Below are positions 58,480 through 64,000 of a stretch of 64,000 nucleotides of DNA, piece by piece. Below the pieces are notes generated by a model. It was not told the DNA's origin. It did not search any database and saw only the letters and a list, made by a program, of their open reading frames with translations. The DNA is taken from positions 124,001-188,000 of the forward strand of contig NZ_JAFLVX010000015.1 of the NCBI RefSeq assembly GCF_017316185.1, read 5' to 3'. The DNA is from Candidatus Vagococcus giribetii. GTDB taxonomy: Bacteria > Bacillota > Bacilli > Lactobacillales > Vagococcaceae. A program made the position numbers and the translations under genes. Positions within the stretch are counted from its first letter, which is position 1. Every line of letters starts with the position of its first letter.

Positions 58480-60102
58480 TTAGACTAAAATAGCTAGTGT
58501 TTGATAGGGTTGAAGAACTTGTTCTTTAGCTAACACCGTATTAGAATAGTTATCCACTAAAATAGTTCCCTCTAAAAAGTCATCAGGTATCATGATTGAT
58601 GTTGGCTCACTATAAAAGTTATTTAAACAGAGTAGTTCTTGCTCTTGGTAAGTTCTAATAAATCCGTAAACTTGAGAATGCTTCTTTTCAAAGCCTTTAT
58701 ACGTTCCTTCCGCAATCAAAGGCATTGTTTTTCTTAATCGAATTAACTCTTGATAAAAACTAAAAATAGAACCTTCTGTTAATTCTTTTTCCACATTAAT
58801 CTCTGAATAATTATCAGCTACTTGAAGCCACGGTGTCCCTGTGGAAAAACCACTGTAACAATCTCCATTCCACTGCATTGGTGTTCTTGAGTTGTCACGA
58901 GATTTTTCTTTGATAATGTTTAAAACCTCTGCCTCAGTCTTACCTGTTTCCAATAGTTCATTAAACGCATTCAAACTCTCTACGTCAACATATTGATCAA
59001 TCGAGTCAAACTCAGGATTCACCATCCCTATTTCTTCCCCCATATAAATAAAAGGAGTTCCTCTACTTAGATGAATGCTTGCAGCTAACATCTTAGCTCC
59101 TGTTTCTCTAAAATGTTTCACATCAACAAATCGATTAAGAGCTCTTGGCTGATCATGGTTGTTCCAAAACAGAGCGTTCCAACCATTCTGCTCACTCATA
59201 GTTTCGCCCCAACTATGGAATAATTCCTTCAACTCTTCAAAATCAAAATCAGCAATTGTCCACTTCTCTTTATTGGCATAATCAACTTTTAAATGATGGA
59301 AATTAAAGGTCATTGATAACTCATTACGTTCAGGTTGAGTATATAAAACGCAATTTTCAATAGTTGTTGAACTCATTTCTCCAACAGTGATGGTATCGTC
59401 GTATTTGCCAAAGCTATTCCTGCTCAACTCTTTCAAGTAGTCATGAGTAATTGGTTTGTCTGTATATTCAGCCTTACCATCGTTGTGCTCATTATTTTGC
59501 AAGACTTCATCTTTTCCAATCACGTTTATCACATCAAATCGTAAGCCTCTAATACCTTTTTCAAGCCAAAAATTAACCACAGTTACTAGTTCTTCTCTAA
59601 CTTCTTCATTACGCCAATTTAAATCAGCTTGAGTTTTATCAAATAAGTGTAAATAGTATTGATCTGTTTCACCAAACTTAGACCACGCATTCCCACCAAA
59701 TTTAGACACCCAATCGGTCGGCTCATCTCTTAGAATAAAATAATCTTGGTATTTTTTATCTCCTGCTAAAGCTTTTTGGAACCACTCATGTTCAGTTGAC
59801 ACATGGTTTAAAACCATATCAAACATGATATCTATTTGATGTTTTTTCGCCTCTTTGATTAACCTTTCCAACTCGCCCATACCTCCAAATAAGGAGTCCA
59901 CCTCTAGGTAATTAGAAATATCATAGCCATTATCTTTTTGTGGTGAAGGATAAATGGGATTTAGCCATAACATATCCACTCCTAATTGACTTAGATAGGG
60001 TAATTTTTGAATGATACCTGCTAAATCACCGATACCATTTCCTGTTGTATCTAAGAATGATTTGGGATAGATTTGATAAATTACTTTGTTTTTAAATGTC
60101 AT
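58480..60102 (-). CDS. treC: GH13 alpha-glucosidase, probably trehalose-6-phosphate hydrolase (TreC-like)
   Basis: 540-aa cytoplasmic GH13 enzyme. Catalytic nucleophile region GLRFDVIN, acid/base region TVGEMSS and the third Asp in NNHDQPR are intact, with FGGMGELERL early on. The best-fitting substrate is trehalose-6-phosphate because the gene follows the trehalose-type PTS gene; oligo-1,6-glucosidase activity cannot be ruled out by sequence. GTGAGGG precedes the ATG. An intercistronic hairpin separates it from the PTS gene. Confidence 0.88.
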   Translation of the reverse strand: MTFKNKVIYQIYPKSFLDTTGNGIGDLAGIIQKLPYLSQLGVDMLWLNPIYPSPQKDNGYDISNYLEVDSLFGGMGELERLIKEAKKHQIDIMFDMVLNHVSTEHEWFQKALAGDKKYQDYFILRDEPTDWVSKFGGNAWSKFGETDQYYLHLFDKTQADLNWRNEEVREELVTVVNFWLEKGIRGLRFDVINVIGKDEVLQNNEHNDGKAEYTDKPITHDYLKELSRNSFGKYDDTITVGEMSSTTIENCVLYTQPERNELSMTFNFHHLKVDYANKEKWTIADFDFEELKELFHSWGETMSEQNGWNALFWNNHDQPRALNRFVDVKHFRETGAKMLAASIHLSRGTPFIYMGEEIGMVNPEFDSIDQYVDVESLNAFNELLETGKTEAEVLNIIKEKSRDNSRTPMQWNGDCYSGFSTGTPWLQVADNYSEINVEKELTEGSIFSFYQELIRLRKTMPLIAEGTYKGFEKKHSQVYGFIRTYQEQELLCLNNFYSEPTSIMIPDDFLEGTILVDNYSNTVLAKEQVLQPYQTLAILV

Positions 60103-60126
60103 ACTGTTTTTCCCTCACTTATGATG

Positions 60127-60160
60127 AAAAGGAGTAGCTTGAGTGGCTACTCCTTTCTTT
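60127..60160. other. intercistronic hairpin between PTS and treC-like genes
   Basis: AAAGGAGTAGC pairs with GCTACTCCTTT around a 7-base loop. In the operon direction it is followed by TCATCAT, with no T-run, so it is not a standard terminator. It may protect or process the mRNA and set different levels of the two products. Confidence 0.6.
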
Positions 60161-60183
60161 ATTTTAGCTAACAATCTATTTGG

Positions 60184-62163
60184 CTACTTAGTTAAGCCTT
60201 TTGCCACTTCACTTTTAGCTACGTGTTGACCTGTTGTGACAGATAATTCTTTTAATTGATCTGAATTAGTAATCACAGTGATAATATCCGTCGCTTTTCC
60301 TGCAGCAGTGACTTGAGCTAAATCCATCGTAGCAACTAGGGTCTCTGCTGAAACTACATCACCTTCTCTAACCTTTATTGAGAAAGGAGCTCCTTTAAGT
60401 TCTACCGTATCTAAGCCCATGTGAAGTAAGACTTCTAAGCCACTTTCAGTCATTAAGCCCATAGCATGTTGAGTAGCAAAAACACTTGTAACCTTCCCAC
60501 TAACAGGAGAGTAAACCTCATTAGTTGTTGGTCTTACAGCGTATCCTTCTCCCATCATCTTAGTCCCAAAAACAGGGTCTGCCACATCACTAATGTCGAT
60601 TACCTCTCCATCAGCAGGTGCATAAAACAATTCAGTCATCTCTTTAATATTTTCTACTTCTTGAAAGGCTTCTTGTACATCTGATGAAGAGACTCCTGCC
60701 ATAGCAAGCTCTTCTTCCATCTCAACAATAGCCTCTGCTTTATTCAGAATACCACGTTTATTAAAGAAAATCGTTAATAAGAATGGTACTACAATGGCAA
60801 TTAACATGGCAATAGTAAAGGCAAACCAACCACCACCAATTGTTGGATTAATCGCTAAGATACCTGGTAAACCACCAACACCAATAGCATTAGCACGAAC
60901 ACCCATAATAGTTGAAAACATTGCAGCAAGTCCAGAACCAATCATAGCAGCTACAAATGGATACACATATTTCAAGTTAATCCCAAACATCGCTGGTTCC
61001 GTTACACCTAAGTAAGCTGAAATCATCGAAGGAATTGATACTTGTTCTTCTTTTTTATTCCCACGATGAAGAAAAATAATCGCTAAAACAGCTGATCCTT
61101 GAGCAATATTTGATAAAGCAATCATTGGCCAAAGATTTGTAGATTGAAAATCAGCAATCAATTGTGCATCGATGGCATTACTCATGTGATGTAAACCTGT
61201 AATAACTAGTGGTGAATACAATGCACCAAAGATACCAGCAAATAACCAGTTAAATGATGATGTTAAACCACCGTTAACAACGGCAGAAATAGCGCTACCA
61301 ATTGACCAACCAATCGGTCCTAAAATAACATGAGCAGCGATAATTGCCGGTAGTAAAGATAAGAACGGTACAAAAATCATTGAAATAGACTCTGGTATTT
61401 TTTTTCGCCAGAAAATTTCCAAGTAAGCTAGTAAGAATCCTGCTAACATCGCCGGAATAACTTGTGCTTGATAACCAATCATTTGAACTTGAGCAAAACC
61501 AAAATCCCAAACAGGAATATCAGCAGCTGCTGTTGAACCCACACCATAAGCATTTAATAATTGCGGTGACACTAAGGTAATCCCTAAAACGATTCCTAAA
61601 ATTTGTGTGGTCCCCATTTTTTTAGCAATACTCCAAGTAATCCCAACTGGTAAAAAGTGAAAAATAGCTTCCCCTGGTAACCATAAAAAGGCATTAACGC
61701 CACTCCAAAACTGAGAAACTTCAACAATAGTTTGCCCACCTAGTCTAGCAAACTCAATCCCTTCAAGGACGTTTCTAAACCCTAAAATTAACCCACCAAC
61801 AATAATCGCTGGAATAATCGGTGTAAAAATTTCAGCTAAAACTGAAATTGCTCGTTGCAACGGGTTAAGATTTTGCTTAGCTAAATTCTTCCCTTGCTCT
61901 TTAGACACTCCTTCAATACCTGAAACTGCACTAAATTCATTATAAAAAGTAGCTACATCGTTCCCGATAATCACTTGAAATTGACCCGCATTGGTAAACA
62001 TCCCTTTAACACTTGGAATGGTTTCAATTGCTTTTTGATCTGCCTTTTTTGGATCATTCAATACAAAACGCATACGTGTTGCACAATGAGAAACACCTGA
62101 AATATTTTCTTTGCCACCAACATACTTAAGTAAGAGCGTCACATCATCTTGATACTTTCCCAT
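60184..62163 (-). CDS. treP: trehalose PTS transporter subunit EIIBCA
   Basis: 659-aa fused PTS permease. EIIB (1-90, phospho-Cys27 in GVSHCATRMRF), EIIC (about 105-455, ten helices) and C-terminal EIIA (about 505-659, His in LHMGLDTVEL) imports and phosphorylates a glucoside. Trehalose is deduced from the treC-like gene downstream and the TreR-type regulator upstream. ATG at 62163 follows GAGG at 7 bases; the TTG start two codons earlier is ignored. Controlled by a TreR-like operator and a cre site. Confidence 0.93.
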   Translation of the reverse strand: MGKYQDDVTLLLKYVGGKENISGVSHCATRMRFVLNDPKKADQKAIETIPSVKGMFTNAGQFQVIIGNDVATFYNEFSAVSGIEGVSKEQGKNLAKQNLNPLQRAISVLAEIFTPIIPAIIVGGLILGFRNVLEGIEFARLGGQTIVEVSQFWSGVNAFLWLPGEAIFHFLPVGITWSIAKKMGTTQILGIVLGITLVSPQLLNAYGVGSTAAADIPVWDFGFAQVQMIGYQAQVIPAMLAGFLLAYLEIFWRKKIPESISMIFVPFLSLLPAIIAAHVILGPIGWSIGSAISAVVNGGLTSSFNWLFAGIFGALYSPLVITGLHHMSNAIDAQLIADFQSTNLWPMIALSNIAQGSAVLAIIFLHRGNKKEEQVSIPSMISAYLGVTEPAMFGINLKYVYPFVAAMIGSGLAAMFSTIMGVRANAIGVGGLPGILAINPTIGGGWFAFTIAMLIAIVVPFLLTIFFNKRGILNKAEAIVEMEEELAMAGVSSSDVQEAFQEVENIKEMTELFYAPADGEVIDISDVADPVFGTKMMGEGYAVRPTTNEVYSPVSGKVTSVFATQHAMGLMTESGLEVLLHMGLDTVELKGAPFSIKVREGDVVSAETLVATMDLAQVTAAGKATDIITVITNSDQLKELSVTTGQHVAKSEVAKGLTK

Positions 62164-62180
62164 AAACAAACCTCTTTTCT

Positions 62181-62198
62181 AACTTGACTATACAAGTT
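62181..62198 (-). promoter_or_regulatory. TreR-like operator of the PTS gene
   Basis: AACTTGACTATACAAGTT is an 18-base palindrome with arms AACTTG/CAAGTT, resembling the CTTGTATATACAAG type site of Bacillus TreR. It lies 15 bases downstream of the -10 box, blocking elongation when bound. Confidence 0.7.
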
Positions 62199-62212
62199 GT
62201 TTTTACGATTTA

Positions 62213-62241
62213 ATAATAGCGTTTTCAGTTTTAAATTGCAA
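62213..62241 (-). promoter_or_regulatory. PTS gene promoter with cre site
   Basis: -35 TTGCAA (62236-62241) and -10 TATTAT (62213-62218) are 17 bases apart. TGAAAACGCTATTA (62214-62227) matches the CcpA cre consensus TGWAANCGNTNWCA with one mismatch and overlaps the -10. Glucose repression is expected. Confidence 0.75.
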
Positions 62242-62341
62242 GCCTTTTTTTAATTTTATGCTTTTCATTGCTTAAACCCCTGGACAACTTTATAATTAAA
62301 GTACTTATATTAACTACCTAAAATGTGAAACGAAAGAGTGA

Positions 62342-63064
62342 ATGATTTTGAACAAATTCCATGAGATTTTTTTAGATTTAGAAAAAAAAATCTTAACTAA
62401 TGACTACCCACCTCAAAGCTTACTACCTAGTGAAAATCAATTAATGAAAATTTATGGTGTTTCAAGAGAAACCATTAGAAAAGCCCTAAATCTACTAACA
62501 AATGCGGGCTACATTCAAAAAAAACAAGGGAAAGGTTCTTTTGTTTTAGACGTTAAACGCTTTGACTTTCCCTTATCTGGTTTAACGAGTTTCAAAGAAC
62601 TCCAAGCCAATCAACATATTTCCAACCAAACTATTGTCACAACTCTCGAGAAAGAATTCGTTACCCCTCAATTGAGTCAAGTATCTGATTGGCAAGTCGG
62701 CGAGGAAGTTTGGCATTTAATTCGTCAAAGACGAATTGATGGTGAGGTCGTCATTCTTGATAAAGATTATTTATTAGCCGATGTTATTCCTGAGTTGCCT
62801 CTAGAAAAAGCTGAAGATTCTATATACGCCTATTTTGAGGATGAACTAGGATTAGAGATTGCTTATGCTAAAAAAGAAATCGAAGTGAAGCTTATTACAA
62901 ATGAGATCCAAGAACTAATGGATTTACGACCTGAAGATACCCATGTTATTGTGGTTACAAGTCTTGTTTTCTTAGAGGACACCACTTGCTTTGAGTATAC
63001 TGAATCTTATCACCGTTTAGATAAGTTTCGTTTTGTTGAGTTTGCTAGAAGAAGAAAAATATAA
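62342..63064 (+). CDS. treR: GntR/UTRA-family regulator, TreR-like
   Basis: 240-aa regulator. Winged helix (about 5-68: LLPSENQLMKIYGVSRETIRKALNLL cited by SENQLMKIYGVSRETIRKA), then a UTRA sensor domain (about 88-230). TreR senses trehalose-6-phosphate. It is transcribed away from the PTS gene, with the palindromic operator between them. ATG at 62342 is close behind AAAGAG; TTG at 62348 with better spacing is also possible. Confidence 0.9.
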   Translation: MILNKFHEIFLDLEKKILTNDYPPQSLLPSENQLMKIYGVSRETIRKALNLLTNAGYIQKKQGKGSFVLDVKRFDFPLSGLTSFKELQANQHISNQTIVTTLEKEFVTPQLSQVSDWQVGEEVWHLIRQRRIDGEVVILDKDYLLADVIPELPLEKAEDSIYAYFEDELGLEIAYAKKEIEVKLITNEIQELMDLRPEDTHVIVVTSLVFLEDTTCFEYTESYHRLDKFRFVEFARRRKI

Positions 63065-63107
63065 AAAAGAAGAAACCTTACTAGTTAAATAAGGTTTCTT
63101 CTTTTTA
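63065..63107. terminator. bidirectional terminator
   Basis: AAAGAAGAAACCTTA pairs with TAAGGTTTCTTCTTT. It serves treR (+) and the RpiR-family gene (-). Confidence 0.92.
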
Positions 63108-63971
63108 TCGTTTAGAGGTTAGTCGCTTATAATCATCAACTAATTCTCTGGAATTTAAAATATAAGCCATATGTTTGTCGTAATCTTCTAGTACATAAGT
63201 GTAAAAGAGTAAATCGACTAACATAAACTGAGACATTAAAGAACTTGTTGCCGCACTTCTTAAAGCAACTTCTTTTGAACGAACTGTGTTCAAATTAACA
63301 TCAGTTTTTTTGCTTAAAGAGTTCATACTAAACTCGGTAATACTAATGGTTTTAAGCCCTCTATTTTGGGCAATTGTATTTAAAGACAATACTTCTGCTG
63401 TTTCCCCGGAATTAGAAATGCCAATAAACAACGCATCTGCTGGAGCGGATGTTAGGCTTGCGATTAATTGATGCACATCAGGCATACAGATACAGACTTT
63501 ACCAATTCGGTTCCACTTTTGAGACACATTTTCAGCTACTAGATAAGATGAACCAATCCCAAAGACATAGATGAATGAGGCATTAGCAATCTCTCTTGAT
63601 GCTTTTAATAAGGTTTCTTCATCGGCTAATTGAACGGTTTCCTTCATGGCTTGATAAGCATTACCTAATAGTTTGCTCTTCACATCTGATATTTTTTCAT
63701 CCGAAGCAATATCTGAATACTCTTGAGTTACTGGTGAATCTCTTTCAGCCGAAAGCTCTAATTTAAGCTCAGGGAAACTAGGGATACCAATGGATTTACA
63801 AAATCTAATAACAGACGCGGGACTTGTGCCAGAAGCTTCAGCTAATTGGCTAGCTGTCATTTTGATTACTTCTTCTGGTTTGTCTAACACATATTGAGCT
63901 ATTTTTCGCTCTGAACGCGTTAAATCTTCAAAAATGCTCCTTACTCTAAAATCCACATGCTTGCTATTCAT
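63105..63971 (-). CDS. MurR/RpiR-family regulator with SIS domain
   Basis: 288-aa transcription factor. An RpiR helix-turn-helix (about 1-75: TASQLAEASGTSPASVIRFC) is followed by a sugar-phosphate isomerase-like SIS domain (about 125-250: YVFGIGSSYLVAENV and FIGISNSGETAEVL). SIS domains sense phosphosugars such as MurNAc-6-phosphate. ATG at 63971 follows GGAG; the longer frame to 63989 adds six residues with no ribosome site. The regulated genes lie past the end of the window or elsewhere. Confidence 0.9.
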   Translation of the reverse strand: MNSKHVDFRVRSIFEDLTRSERKIAQYVLDKPEEVIKMTASQLAEASGTSPASVIRFCKSIGIPSFPELKLELSAERDSPVTQEYSDIASDEKISDVKSKLLGNAYQAMKETVQLADEETLLKASREIANASFIYVFGIGSSYLVAENVSQKWNRIGKVCICMPDVHQLIASLTSAPADALFIGISNSGETAEVLSLNTIAQNRGLKTISITEFSMNSLSKKTDVNLNTVRSKEVALRSAATSSLMSQFMLVDLLFYTYVLEDYDKHMAYILNSRELVDDYKRLTSKR

Positions 63972-64000
63972 TGATACTCCTACTTTCACTTGTTAATAAT

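Noticed and set aside
60127-60160. Terminator between PTS and treC-like genes
   Set aside because: The T-rich side is in the wrong direction for the operon; it is listed as an intercistronic hairpin instead.

Overview
The window looks like a chromosomal segment of a low-GC lactic acid bacterium of the family Enterococcaceae. My best guess is Vagococcus or a close Enterococcus relative; this is inferred from gene content and protein style, not from any search. Supporting points are the WxL surface-protein locus, a SagA-type NlpC/P60 hydrolase beside mreCD, split coaB and coaC genes, fused AdhE, many ECF vitamin S-components, and intrinsic terminators with strong Shine-Dalgarno sites throughout. 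I saw no rRNA, tRNA, CRISPR array, insertion sequence or phage gene.

Layout. 1-3413: the minus-strand comG competence pseudopilus operon (comGA to comGF; the 3' end lies outside the window). 3528-8296: a small membrane protein, yebC, a VanZ-like protein, an M3 oligopeptidase and an LPXTG surface protein. 8361-11245: a predicted extracellular flavoprotein reductase (lipoprotein with FMN_bind and FAD domains) and an AraC-type regulator. 11352-14164: sagA-like hydrolase and mreDC. 14343-16943: adhE with two Rex-like operators. 17191-29903: a long minus-strand housekeeping run of comN, yajC, tgt, queA, an atypical membrane protein, ruvB, ruvA, msrB, maf, mutL, mutS, ricA and ymdB. 30063-34718: coaB, coaC, a PanT-like S-component, thiT behind a TPP riboswitch, and a menA-type prenyltransferase. 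34813-44708: a TetR regulator, a 3D-domain cell-wall protein, a nucleoside deoxyribosyltransferase, a heterodimeric ABC exporter, a LURP-one-like protein, a HAD phosphatase, folT behind a THF riboswitch, mgsA and an MsmK/UgpC-type ATPase. 44778-49738: a NiaX-like S-component, ksgA, rnmV, tatD and metG. 49882-52272: a GNAT protein, mntH and an orphan protein. 52510-57401: a four-gene WxL cell-surface operon. 57764-63064: an HD phosphohydrolase and the trehalose system (treC-like, PTS EIIBCA, divergent treR). 63105-63971: a MurR/RpiR regulator.

How the genes work together. Three themes stand out. First, cell-envelope building and display: mreCD, SagA, the 3D protein, two LPXTG proteins, the WxL cluster, and possibly the odd GT51-like membrane protein at 20234-21367. 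Second, vitamin scavenging: four ECF S-components (pantothenate, thiamine, folate and probably niacin) with no EcfA/A'/T module in the window, two of them riboswitch-controlled. Third, NADH disposal: adhE and the extracellular flavoprotein both carry Rex-like operators just downstream of the -10 box, suggesting shared redox control, and menA could supply the quinone for extracellular electron transfer.

The best candidates for new biology are the 377-residue membrane protein with divergent glycosyltransferase-51-like motifs set between queA and ruvB, and the Rex-linked extracellular flavoprotein whose active-site segments do not resemble classical fumarate reductase. Start codons were re-chosen from Shine-Dalgarno spacing wherever the longest open frame looked wrong; this includes a probable ATT start for comGF.
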